From Chara braunii (taxonomy: Eukaryota > Streptophyta > Charophyceae > Charales > Characeae), in contig BFEA01000637.1 of the NCBI GenBank assembly GCA_003427395.1, forward strand, positions 326,354 through 351,341: DNA of 24,988 nucleotides. Direction: 5' to 3'. Under the pieces are notes generated by a model. It saw only the letters and a list, made by a program, of their open reading frames with translations. It was not told where the DNA came from and ran no database searches. Numbering within the stretch: position 1 is the stretch's first letter; each line of letters opens with the position of its first letter. Positions 7,681 to 18,158 of this stretch are shown here, piece after piece. Position numbers and translations under genes: made by a program.

Positions 7681-9172
7681 AGAGTTGTCTGTAGACCTGC
7701 GAGGCATGCTGGGACAGTCCTTCAGGAAGTGGTCCCCCTCGCATCTCAGGCAGACCCCCTTGTCCTTCCTCTTCCTCCATACCCCCTCCTGGATCCTGAG
7801 TGCATGCCAGGGGAAGGTGGAAGGATCAAGCGGATCAGCTGGCCAGCGGACGTCACGTGGTAGAGGTACTCTCTTGGCCCCAGGGGAAGAGGCATGTCCC
7901 TTTCCTTTCCCCCGTTTACTGGTTGATGCTTTCTGGGTTGGGGCTTGCCCTTTGTCAGGCCCATCAAAGCATCATCCAGGGCAAGAACAACATAATCTGC
8001 AGCAGATGATGATGCAGTCCCAGGTGGAGGGCACCCACCCTTGGATGCTGCGTCACTATCTGAACCAGAAGCTGCAACAGCAAACAGGGCACCCTTCCTC
8101 CTCCTTCGCCCTTTTGAGGAGGGTGCTTCCTGGACATGGAGTTTGGACTCCAAGTCCAGGGCTGCTTTGCCGAAGGACCGCCAGTCTTTGTGGCCCTGAG
8201 AGAATAGTGCAAGCTGGAATTGCTCAGGCGCTGCTCTGAGGAAATGAATGAGCAGATCCTGCTCACTCATCTCCAACCCAGGAGTCGATGTAAGACTCTC
8301 AAAGGTGGAATACAGTTTGGACAAGGAGCCATCAAACTTTTCCTGGCCCAGGCGCAAAATTTTATCTGTTGCCTTCCTGGCCTGCTCCTTGTCTGCAGAC
8401 GGGTCCTGCAGTGCCTGCAGACATCCAGCCACCCCCAACCTTTGCGCCCAATCAGACATCTCCATACCTTGCTTGCTGGAGGTGGAGGTGCACCATTTCA
8501 GCGCAGTCTGCTCCAAGCGAGCAAGGATGGCTGACACTTTCACATCCTTGTCACATTTGAACCCACTCAGGTAACATGCACCTTTGGGTCCTCGCCTGAG
8601 AACATGGGTGGAGGTGTCAGCTTAGGCCGCTGACAATCAAATGGTGTTGAAGGCTGTGAAAGGGCTGTTGACTTAGGTGTAGAGGATGGGGATGAGGGTC
8701 TGGAGTGTGGGGGTGATGCAGGTCTCCCTTGAGAAGGTCCAGGAGAAGGAGGGACTGTCAGAGTAGTAGGGATTTTCAAATGAGCGAAGATCAGATCCAG
8801 TTTGGCAGAGATGTCATCCAACTTTTTAGAAAAAACTGAGTGATTGCTCTCCAGACTAGTGATCCGATCATCCTAGTTAGTAAAGTAAGAACGGTGAATA
8901 TCATCCTGCAGGAGGATGAATTCAACCATGTCCTTATTGTACTGGCTGGAACTCCCACTAATCCTGATCTTCTCTACATCTGCAATCAATAGCTTTCTCC
9001 TTGCCTCTTTCTAGGTTGCTTCCTCTTTCTTTTTCAGCTTCGCCTTTAGAGTCTCAACTGCCTGGGCCTGATGGCGGAGTTTCTCCTCCTGGGCCTGCAG
9101 TTCAGCCTCTAAAGGATCAAGCGGGATCTGAGGCTTGACCTCAGAAGCCTCTGCTTTCTCAGCATCTGCCAT
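7670..9172 (-). pseudogene. Element A gag (broken)
   Basis: Structural protein that packages element RNA. The ATG at 9172 begins MADAEKAEASEVKPQ and is collinear with B's gag start. An N-terminal Gln/Glu/Lys-rich coiled coil (about 9130-9020) leads to SYFTN, a Pro/Ser-rich linker (SPGPSQGRPASPP, about 8740), and the capsid-like domain with LTSTPGLEMSEQDLL and GHKDWRSFGKAALD (about 8310-8140). A basic SSKGRRRRKG stretch and a zinc knuckle CLRCEGDHFLKDC (7752-7714, spacing CX2CX3HX4C) follow. Damage: TAG 9011-9013, TAG 8873-8875 where B has Trp, a frame change near 8570, and another between about 7930 and 7850 ahead of the knuckle. The frame ends ...NSS then TAA next to an A-rich stretch corresponding to B's slippery site. 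Confidence 0.85.
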
Positions 9173-10652
9173 TTCCCACAATTCAGATAAATAGAAATAA
9201 ACAGTTCATCAGAGACAAAGCAGGAGGTAACAGGAATTGTTGTCCCCAGCCTGGAGAGAGAAGATTGGTTAGTTTGAGCAAGTGAGTGCTCAGTCTCAGC
9301 GGACCGCTTGAGGGTCAGGGTCAGTTTAGAGTCCACTCAGGCAAAAATCCATTTCACGATTTTCCCATCCCTGCCCTGACACCACAATTGCCTGCAATAC
9401 TTGCAAATCCTGGATCAACAACTGACAGGATGCAGTCTTGGACTAATTAGTGTTGATTAGTAATTAGACAGAGTGACTAATTAGGGCATGACAGGTGTCC
9501 ACTGATGACCAAGATATAGCGATTTACAGGTAACCCTATTTTTGGACCTACCCTACAGACCTCACCACTGGATGACCCTGTATGCCACACCCTGGGTATG
9601 GCGAAGTACAATTTTTATTGTAACTGACTCAAAACATCAAATCTGGATGTGCGATTTCAAACTAACACTGTATACCGAATTGCGATTTACCAGGGACTGA
9701 TAGAATTGAATTCTAACGGACATAATCAAAGTTATGACTAACCCTAGTCTAGCCAAGCTTTAACTATGTCAGTGCAGAATTCAAATTTGCATTATCACTG
9801 ACAAGAGGACCCTGAATTCACCAATTCACTACACAGTATAAATCGCAATACTATAAAGCAGTCACATATGAAATATGAGTCAGAAGGAAGGTCAAACAGG
9901 GTTAGTAGAAGTCAAAGAAGATAGGTAGGGGAAGTTGGATATGGTTGTCCCACACTCTGAATTTCGATTTTCAACTGTACACTGACAGACATACCAAATT
10001 TCGTTGTTCTAAAAATAGTCCCAGAATCGCCATACAGGATGGAGTAAGGAACACACTTACTTCAGGGTCAACTCTGAAGAGGATGCATGAAACCCTGGCT
10101 ATGGCTAACTGGTCAACCCGATCTCGCCATTTTCACCTCCTGACAGTATCCCGTGTTCCCGCGTACCAAATTGCCGGAAACTTGGTGATTCAGGAGTTTA
10201 CCCTGAGGTGCTTCACCCCCAACTGACAAATTCAACGAATTCGAACTCCCAGGTGCCAATAACTGACAAAGTCAATGCAGCGCCACATCACCCTGTACTG
10301 CGCTACCTGGAAATTGGGGATCCTGACCCAATTCCACAATCGCAACCTCCTGGGATCACTTCCCTGCCAATCGCCAACTTCCAGATGAATCGCCAGGCTT
10401 AAATAGCCTCTCAGAGCCTCCCAGGCCTCTGAGTATCAATCGCCAATCGCTCCTGCACAACCCTAGTCAGGAGTGAGTCACTCTTTGCCCAATTCTTCTC
10501 GCCACACACTCACAGCCACCACCCTTACTGACAACAACCCTGAAGATGATGAATTGCCATGAGACTCAACTCTAGTATCTCGCCAGATGATGATGGGTGC
10601 TCCAACTCATCAATCGCTTCCAGAGTCTAGATCCAATTGCTCCGATACCAAC
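9173..10652 (-). other. Untranslated leader of element A
   Basis: About 1.5 kb between the primer site and gag, with no convincing coding pattern; short frames on both strands lack family motifs. The first 498 bp are duplicated at 2249-2747. B's leader (12911-14423) is about equally long and shares words such as ATCTGGCGA and TCTACTGGCGAGA near its start. Confidence 0.75.
10639..10650 (-). other. Primer-binding site of element A
   Basis: Minus strand TGGTATCGGAGC, two bases after the LTR end at 10653. The A' copy reads TGGTATCAGAGC; the A/G difference is also seen between A' and B. Confidence 0.85.
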
Positions 10653-11801
10653 TGTTATGATTCTGGTTGTCTGTTGTCTGAAGACCAACACTCACTCACG
10701 TAGACTTCCAGGTATGCCCATACATACACATAAGGAAGGGGAGAGGATAGGAGTATCACACCGCACAGGGAGAGATAACACAGCGGAAGACTTGATCCTG
10801 CGATATGACAAGGTACACTGAAAGTGCAATTCACTCCACTCAATCCTCACAACCAGTCATAGAAGAAAAGCCGAGCAGATCACATCCAGGAAAACAATGA
10901 AACGATGATAGTCCAAACCCAGTTATACACTGTTTATTAAACTCAGAGTCTCGAATTGTCAGGATAACTTCAGAACTACAGTGCGTTGCTCAGAAATGAG
11001 CAGCGCTTCACTCCCCAACCCTGATTAACACCCGTAACACCCCTGAGCCCTTGAAACATCAAGCGCCACCCAGATACAGCCTCCTGAGGGAAGCGCCACC
11101 CTGAAGCAGGCCTTTGAGGCCAAGCGCCACTCAGAGGATGAAGAAGAAGACCAACGTCACAGTATCTGTTGATGACGAAGTGTCGGAAGACTTCCCAGGT
11201 GGAAGTCTACAGCCGCACCACCAACCATGACAAGATGACCTCTGAGGAAGAAAGCTGCAGCGCCAACACCCTGGAACCCCACTCCGAAGGAGGGTCCAAC
11301 AGTGCACCAATCTCTCTCGCCTCTAGCAGACCTCGATAACCCAGACCTATATCAGCCCCTACGTGCTAGCAGAGTACAACGCAGGTCCCAGCTATGGCCG
11401 ACGCTCCGAAGGTCTGGCTATGCCTGTCTCCTTCCACGCTGAGCCGTCACCACTTCCGGTTCACGCGTAGCACAACAGTGATGTACTCGGTACCAACTGC
11501 CAAAAAACCTGAACCGATGTGTCCCCATCCTATCTATATACTACCACCAGCCTAGACTCGACGTAGACCGGACTGACTGACCGACCGATACCGTATCTGT
11601 TTCAGCCTCTCGGCCTCTACCAGACCCGGCTATAGGCTATAGGACCGTCTATCAATATAGGCCCTTAGGGCCTGTCTGTCCTGGGGGTAGCCCGGGCCTG
11701 TTATCCACAGCTAGGGTAGCTGTAGGGAATCATGTTAGTACCGGGCCCGTATTTTCCCGAATTTGCAGATATGTCCCTCACGAATTGCCCTCACAGGTAG
11801 G
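10653..11801 (-). repeat. Element A 5' LTR, larger part (split by B)
   Basis: Matches 2748 to about 3893 of the 3' LTR and stops in CACAGGTAGG, where element B begins. It carries the hairpin AGGCCC-TTA-GGGCCT at 11659-11673 and the TATATAG box at 11534-11540. The remaining 110 bp lie at 20653-20762. Confidence 0.92.
11798..11801. repeat. Target-site duplication of B, left copy (TAGG)
   Basis: TAGG before B's TG matches 20653-20656 after B. Counting the next base gives TAGGT on both sides (five bases), but then the T of B's LTR start would be shared. The empty site is visible in the other A LTR as CACAGGTAGGTCTCTCGG near 3883. Confidence 0.85.
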
Positions 11802-12034
11802 TGCAATGACTTGCTGATTTTGACTATCGAGACTGACTGCAAGGCTATACAGTAATAGCAGTAGGTTAGAGTCGTAATTTTGTTTGACTGAGGGCTAACC
11901 GAGAGACCTACCTGTAAGGAAAACTCGTGAGGGACATATCTACAAATATGGGAAATACAGGCCCAACACTATTTCAAATTTCCTACAGCTACCCTCACTG
12001 CGTATAGCAGACCCGGGCTACCCCTAGGACGGAC

Positions 12035-12049
12035 AGGCCCGAAGGGCCT
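12035..12049. other. Conserved LTR hairpin (B, 5' LTR)
   Basis: AGGCCC-GAA-GGGCCT, flanked by GGACGGAC and GACGGTCC. In the 3' LTR (19790-19804) the left arm is AGGTCC, one mismatch in the stem. Confidence 0.6.
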
Positions 12050-12165
12050 ATACCGATAGACGGTCCTATAGCCTATAGCCGGGTAGGGAGAGGCCGAGAG
12101 GCCGAAACTGGAACGGTACCGGTCAATCTAGTCAGTTGGGTCTAGGTGTAGGTTAGGGTAGTGTA

Positions 12166-12181
12166 GATCTATTAATAGATC
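12166..12181. other. 16-bp perfect palindrome in the B LTR
   Basis: GATCTATTAATAGATC, present unchanged in the 3' LTR near 19919-19934. It could form a hairpin or bind a dimeric protein, and its AT core may serve as the TATA region; no function is shown. Confidence 0.6.
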
Positions 12182-12898
12182 AGGAAAATCGATTCAGGAC
12201 CTGGGGGTTGTTCATTCTTGCAAAGCAGCGTTTGGAGAAGCCAAGCAAGTTGGCGGTGGCGATTGTCTACAGGCGGCATCCTAAGACCCTTGCCGTGGAC
12301 GACAGCCATAGCCGGCCTTCAGAAGGTTGCCAAAGTTGGGGCATCCTCAGCGCATCTACCCCTGAGGGTATCTGCGCCTGGTCGGGCTATATCGAGGCTC
12401 TTCACTGAGTATTCGTGGGTGGCGGCAGCCACAGCTGCCTGTTTCTTCGTCAGAGTTGTTCATCGGCACTGAAGACTTCATCGCAGGATCTGTTCTTCAT
12501 CTGGGTGGTTAGCGCTGGCCTCTGGGAGGCCATTCGGTGTTGCGCTACTAACTGGGTGTAGGGTAGAGAGTGGAGTGTGGGGTTCTGAAAGTGGCGAGAT
12601 ACTGGAACAAACTCTGTAATGATATTTGATTTTAATTGGCTCATCATCAGTGGGAATCCGATTGTTATCCTCGCAGATTTCTTCTTGTGATTGGTTGTTG
12701 GGAGTACTGTCAGAGAGTGAGGAACACTATGTGTCTTCTCCCCACCTGTGCATAGCTGTATTCCGCTGCCTATTTTGATCTGTGTACAGTCTGGACTCTG
12801 TCTCCTCTCCCCTTTGTCTTATGCATGTATGGGCATGTGTGAGAGTGTCTGTGTGTGAGTGGCGCTGAGAATCGTCAGACAACCAAGTTCATAATAGT

Positions 12899-12910
12899 TG
12901 GTATCGGAGC
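12899..12910 (+). other. Primer-binding site of element B
   Basis: TGGTATCGGAGC, two bases (GT) after the 5' LTR end. Complementary to initiator tRNA-Met 3' sequence with one difference from the common TGGTATCAGAGC. Confidence 0.88.
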
Positions 12911-14423
12911 GGGATCAGAATTGGAGCACTGAGGGTTGAGTGCAATAGAGGCATCTTCTTCATCTGGCGATCTACTGGCGAGAAGCTTCATGGCGATTCA
13001 TCTTCTCCAGTACTGAGACAGCAGGGAAGAAGATTTCAAGCGGTGAATTCATGAGTTCAGTGGTTGCACTGAACAAGCGCACTGAGCCTGTCAGGGCGCT
13101 TGCAAGGAAGTGGCAAGAACATGGCTAATTCGCCATAGGCAACCCTGAGGGCAGTATTGCGAATTGCCTCAGAGTGGCAAATTGCCCCTGAGGACTTCAG
13201 AATCCTCTGAGCGGCTTCATCCCTAAGCAGCGCTGAGGGAGATTGACAGCCTGTGTCAATCTCAAGCAAAATTAACCTCATATGAGGCTATTTATAGCAT
13301 CAACGGCTGTGGGGGCCTGTGGCGAGATAATTTCTTGTTGGCACTCTGGGCGCCACAGGGTCAGATCTGGTGTATCTGACTAGAGGGGTTGTAGCGCATC
13401 AGGATCCTGAAGAAGATCAACAAGTTTGGAGAGATTCTGTGCGTGGAAGATAGAGGAGGAATTTCTAGAAAAATTTGGCGAGATGAGGGTTTCAGCCTGC
13501 CATAACAAATCTTCATCAAGCTCTGTAAGGAACTCTGAAAGTGAGTCCGTTCAATGCACATCCCTGTACAGCGATTCAGATAGGGTTAAAATAATGGTCT
13601 ATTTGTCTGTCAGTGTCTGGGATTGAAAATCGCAGACTGCATGACAGCCATAGCCATCACTCTCCTACCTCCTCCTGCTCGTTTCTTACCCTCTGTTGAC
13701 TCTTTTCTATCCAAAATTGTTCGGTGACTGCCTGACTGTATTGCGCTTGATCTGGGAGGTTCAGACTGTGAATTCTGTACTGGAAAGGTAGAGATACTGG
13801 GAATTGTAATTTGTGCTGAGTCTAATTATAGCCTGTGCTAATTAGGGTCAGTCATAACTTCAATTTTGTCCGTCAGAACTCAATTCTGTCAGTTCCTAGT
13901 AAATCGCAATTTAAAAATAGTCAGTAAGGGCTTGATTGGATTTGCAGTATTTCACTGGAAACAGTGAATACTGTAGTTCGCCATACCCTAGGGTATGGCC
14001 GCCAGAGTCATCAGGGCCGAAATTGGAGTCTGGGTTAGGATTTAGGGTTTCTGACTGAACCGCTCTGTTTGTTTGATCATTCTTGTCTGTACTTGCCCTC
14101 TTCTTTCACTCTCACTGACTACTCTTATTTTCTAGTAGGCTCTGGAAATTTAGGGTACCTCTGGAACTACTGAAGTGGTGCATGCTAACTCCAGTGGGAT
14201 GCAGGGTCAATAAAAGGAAATCATGTGATTGAATTTACTGGACTAACTGTCTATCTGACCTCTGACCCCAGAGAGACTGTTCCAACCCAAATCGCTTGTT
14301 GCCTGTTCACCCACCTGACTTCTGTGTATGAGATAGCAGCGATTTCTGAGTGTCTGAAGGAATCTGTATATCGCTGCATACTCTTTGCTGCCTGTCTGTT
14401 ATTTCATTTTCTGAAGAGGGAAA
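12911..14423 (+). other. Untranslated leader of element B
   Basis: About 1.5 kb with only short unrelated frames and no family motif. It would hold packaging signals, but none can be named from sequence alone. Confidence 0.75.
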
Positions 14424-15914
14424 ATGGCGAATGAGGGGGCTCAGCAGCAACCACATGTAGAAGTAGTAATGAAGGTAGAAGGAGAACATCCTTCGACCTC
14501 CACTCCTACTCCTCCTCTGACTGCTACTCAGCAGCAGAAGAAGAAGCTACAGGAAAGACTGCAGCAGCAGCAGGCGCTGCTAGCAGAACTCGAGCGGCAG
14601 GAAGCATCCGAGCTAGAGGTTGCAACAGATACTTCCAAGAGAGAGTACCTGTTGGAGCAGCTAGGCAAAGTCTTGACAGATGACCGCTACTCCTTGGTGA
14701 ACAAGAATCTGGCGGAGTGGGCCATTTTGGAGCACAAAGCCACCAGTTCCTACTTCACAAACTGGGATGAGCGGCTACACCGCCTGGAAAACAGGGTACA
14801 CAACCTGGAAGCTCAGCAGTCCAAGATCCTGAAAGCAATACAGGACTTGACTGCTCAGCTGACAACAGCCCGGTTGATTTCTCCCCTGTCTCCTGTCCAC
14901 CAACCTAAACCCTATCCTTCTCCTCCTTCGACCCCCTCTGGTTCACAAGATCCCTGCCCCCAACAAGTTCAGAGGGGATGACACCAAGACTGATGTTGGG
15001 GACTGGGCTGCAGGGACCAGGGCTTACTTGAGGGGCTTCATATGCCCAGAATAGACAAAAGTGGCCACAATTTTGGGACTGTTGGAAGGGCCTGCTCAAA
15101 AGCGGGCTACCTCTACCTCCAGCAGTCTGCAGAAATCAATGGAGGATTGGGCTTTGGGAATGGGGGTGGACAGTCTTCTGCAGGCTCTGGAAGACCGCTT
15201 TGCAGATAAGGAGCGGGCCCGCAAAGCTGCTGACAGGATTGCTCGCCTTGGGCAGCGCGCTATAGCGGTTCCCTGCAATCGTTGTTTGCAGAGTTCGAGC
15301 AACTAACTTCCACCCCTGGTTTGGTCATGTCTGCAGACGACTTACTAACCAACTTCTGCAGGGCAGCCCCTGAGAAGTTTTCGGTTGTGTTGTACAACGC
15401 TGGGCACAAGGATTGGAGATCCTTTGGCCGTGCAGCCCTGCAGGATCCCTCCTCTTACAGGAGGAAAGGTGCCTTCCCTCGTGGTGGTAGGAAGGGAAAG
15501 GCAGCCTTTGCACATGCAGGGTCTGCATCAACCTCCGATTCAGACTCCCAGGCTGATATACCATCAACTGGGACTGGATCAGCTGCTGAGACAGATGTTG
15601 CCGCGGCCCTGACTCAGGCTGTTCTGGGAGTTCTGCAGCAGCAGAAAAAATTCTCCCCAAGCACAGCCTCAGCCAATTTCAAGGGGAAGGACAAGGGACG
15701 TCATCCTTCTACCTCCCAGCGCCCTAACCTGCCAAAGGACGTCCGAATGCCAGCTGACCCGCTCAATCCCTCCACCCTCCCCTGGCATGACCTCAAGATC
15801 CAGGAGAGAGTATGGAGAAGAAGAAAGGAGAGAGGGGTCTGCCTGAGATGTGAGGGACAACACTTTCTAAAGGACTGCCCTTGCATGCCAGGCTCGGGTC
15901 AGTCAAAAAACTGA
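14424..15914 (+). pseudogene. Element B gag (frameshifted)
   Basis: Structural Gag. The ATG at 14424 begins MANEGAQQQ; a Gln-rich coiled coil (KKKLQERLQQQQALLAEL) and SYFTNWDERLHRLENRV (second coiled coil) follow, then a Pro-rich linker. A frame change shortly before 14981 moves into KFRGDDTKTDVGDW, and a TAG stands at 15053-15055. The capsid-like part contains SMEDWALGMGV, a GC dinucleotide insertion at about 15255-15260, then LTSTPGLVMSADDLL and GHKDWRSFGRAALQ (15310-15440). A basic region and the zinc knuckle CLRCEGQHFLKDC (15840-15878, CX2CX3HX4C) precede the end SKN and TGA (15912-15914). Undoing the listed breaks would give a Gag a little under 500 residues. The end overlaps the protease frame at a slippery site. 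Confidence 0.87.
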
Positions 15915-16621
15915 AGCAGACCCTGGGGACTGCCGTTCCCCCCAATGCTGCACCTTCACCTGCTGAGGTAGGTGAATCTGCAGCTGCTTCAGTTGAGACA
16001 GAGTCTATAAGTTTGGAGACTGCACGGGCCGCATCCTTCTGCTATGAGGATCCTGACCCGGATCAGGACCCGGGGCAAGATGAGCTTCAGTCACTTACTG
16101 CTTTCTTCCTTCATCTGAAGGAACAAAAGAAAAGCAAGTCTGATCTCATCCTACTTCGGCCCCTGATCAACAACATCAGTATCAAGGGGCTGTTGGATTG
16201 TGGAGCCACCCGGAACTTCATGTCTCACAGTGCTGTCAGGAAACTGCATCCGGGCATGAAAGTTCAGCAGTTGCAACAACCCGTGCTGGTCAGAATAGGT
16301 GACTCCACTGTTCTCACTATCAGGGAGAAGGTCAGGGGTATCCCTGTTACCTTCAACAGTGCTGGAGAAGTCAGACACAATTTGAACTTCTACATATTCC
16401 CTGATTTACCCTTTGATCTGGTGTTCCCGATGTAGTGGCTAAGGGCAGTCAACCCTAGGATCAACTGGCAGATCCCTAAGGTTGAGCTCCCCAATGGACA
16501 GGGGGTGTATCAGACTTGCAAAATTGTTGTTGAACACCACCCTAAAACTAGTTGCTATTGTCTGAGGGCGAGGGAATTCTATTCTCTCTCGCGCCAGTAT
16601 GACCATGAGCGTTTGTTTTAA
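15881..16621 (+). pseudogene. Element B aspartic protease region
   Basis: Entered by -1 frameshifting at 15905-15911 rather than from the ATG at 15881. An acidic linker (YEDPDPDQDPGQDELQ) leads into LILLRPLINNISIKGLLDCGATRNFM, with the catalytic Asp at 16196-16198 and Cys in place of the usual Ser/Thr. Then VLVRIGDSTVLTI and NLNFYIFPDLPFDLVFPM follow. TAG at 16433-16435 sits where A has Gln (SMQWL). The frame reopens through NPRINWQIPKVELPNGQGVY and SCYCLRAREF and reaches TAA at 16619-16621, where A has Val. With both stops it could not yield a full Gag-Pol. Confidence 0.82.
15905..15911 (+). promoter_or_regulatory. -1 programmed ribosomal frameshift heptamer
   Basis: In the gag frame the codons are TCA AAA AAC TGA, so A AAA AAC stands in the exact X XXY YYZ phase and the stop follows at once. 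Slipping back one base moves into the protease frame (open from 15881, reading KKLKQTLG). A AAA AAC is a known strong -1 site in retroviral gag-pro junctions. Thirteen bases downstream, GGGGA (15925-15929) can pair with TCCCC (15937-15941) around a 7-base loop. The stem is short and the spacer a little long, so the stimulator is tentative while the heptamer is plain. Confidence 0.75.
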
Positions 16622-18158
16622 GCTTTGGCCAAGCAAACAGACGCTGCACCTGTTTCCTGTCCTCCTGAGATACAACAGGTTGTGGACCAGTATGCGTGTC
16701 TGATGCAGGAGCCCTTTGGACTACCCAACCGGCCAACCAAGCATCACTCGAGCTACTACCTGGAGCGGTCCCTCCGAAGGGCCGCATCTACAGGATGTCC
16801 CCTGCTGAGCTTGAGGAGCTCAGAAGACAGCTAGAGACCCTAACCAGCAAAGGTTGGATACGGCCGAGCACATCTGAATTTGGCGCATCGAAAGGGAACA
16901 GAGAATTCAGGATGTGCATCAACTACAGAGGTCTCAATAAGATCACTAGGAAAAATACAGAGCCTCTTCCTAGGATCAATGGCCTTCTGGATATGGTGCA
17001 GGGCTGCACAATGTTCAGCAAAGTCGACCTCAAATCTGGTTACCACCAGATTGAGATGGCAGAGGAGGATGTCTACAAGACAACCTTCAAGACTAGATAT
17101 GGGACTTACGAGTTTCTGGTCATGCCATTTGGACTTTGCAATGCCCCAGGTACCTTCCAGACTGAGATGCACCGCATCTTTAGGCCTTACCTGGACAAGT
17201 TCATGGTTGTCTACCTAGATGACATCCTGGTATTCAGTCGGACTGCCAGGGAACATGTGGAGCGTTTGGCTCTAGTTCTTCAGTCGTTACACGACAGCCA
17301 GTATAAGATTAACAGAGAGAAGTCCTCCTTTGGAGTTCCCTCTGTCATCTATCTGGGTCATGTAATCTCTGGAGATGGCTTGGCTCCTGAAGCAGCCAAG
17401 ATAGCTGCTATTCAGGAGTGGCCACAGCCACAGACAGTGAGGGATGTCAGGTCCTTCATGGGTTTAGCCTCATACTACAGAAAGTTTGTCAGAAACTTTT
17501 CTACAGTGGCTGCACCCCTGACGAACCTAACAAAGAAAGACACTCCTTTTCTTTGGTCCCTTCCCTATCAGTTGGCCTTCATACGACTCAATAAGGCCTT
17601 GACTCGTGCACCAGTGCTGAAGTTGTCTGACCCCACTTTGCCATTCATCCTGACCACTGACGCCAGTCAGTATGGCATTGGGGCAGTTCTTCAACAAGAT
17701 GATGGGAATGGTCTACGGCCTGTAAGTTCGTGAGTAAGAAGATCAAAACTCAGAAGCTTCAGGACTCTACCTACGAGAAAGAGCTATATGCTCTTGTCTG
17801 TGCCTTGAAACATTGGAAGCACTTTCTCCTGGGAAGACACTTCAAGATCTTCTCTGATCACTCCACCTTACAGTAGATGAAGTCCCAGGGAGAGTTAAAT
17901 GACAAGTTGGCACGTTACATTCAGTTCATCGACATGTTTGACTTTCAACTGAAGCACAAGAAGCGATGCTACGATAAGGTAGTAGATGCCCTCTCTCGTA
18001 GGCCTGACTCTTTTGCACCCATCTCCTCTACTCACTCCTTTGGAGAGGAGACATGTCAGACCATTGCTTGTCTTCTGCCTCAGGACCCAACTTATGGACC
18101 CATAGTCAGGAATCTGCAAGCGGATCCCAATTCTGAGCCCGATCATGCCCTGCGTTAA
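16622..18158 (+). pseudogene. Element B reverse transcriptase-RNase H (broken)
   Basis: Starts ALAKQTDAAPVSCPPEIQQVV, with a frameshift near 16745 into LELLPGAVPPKGRIYRM. RT motifs: [54 protein letters not shown] and the intact catalytic YLDD (17212-17223). The PVLFVPK block after EFGA is missing (near 16886), about five residues fewer than in A, removing a conserved fingers strand. RNase H has TTDASQYG with its Asp (17659-17661), then a one-base frameshift near 17723, KELYAL, FSDHSTLQ and TAG at 17874-17876 in place of Trp. DALSRRP closes the domain and TAA stands at 18156-18158. The RT core is the best-preserved part of the window. Confidence 0.9.

Larger units (their letters stand above)
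11802..12896 (+). repeat. Element B 5' LTR
   Basis: 1095 bp from TGCAATGACTTGC to TTCATAATA; the 3' copy ends TTCATAACA, so one C-to-T change removed the terminal CA here. It contains the hairpin AGGCCC-GAA-GGGCCT (12035-12049) and the 16-bp perfect palindrome GATCTATTAATAGATC (12166-12181). Confidence 0.93.

Noticed and set aside
7685-8239. Long plus-strand open frame of 184 codons.
   Set aside because: It is the antisense of element A's gag and shows no motif of its own.
12899-12910. tRNA gene fragment.
   Set aside because: Only the 12-base primer-binding complement is present, at the place expected after an LTR.
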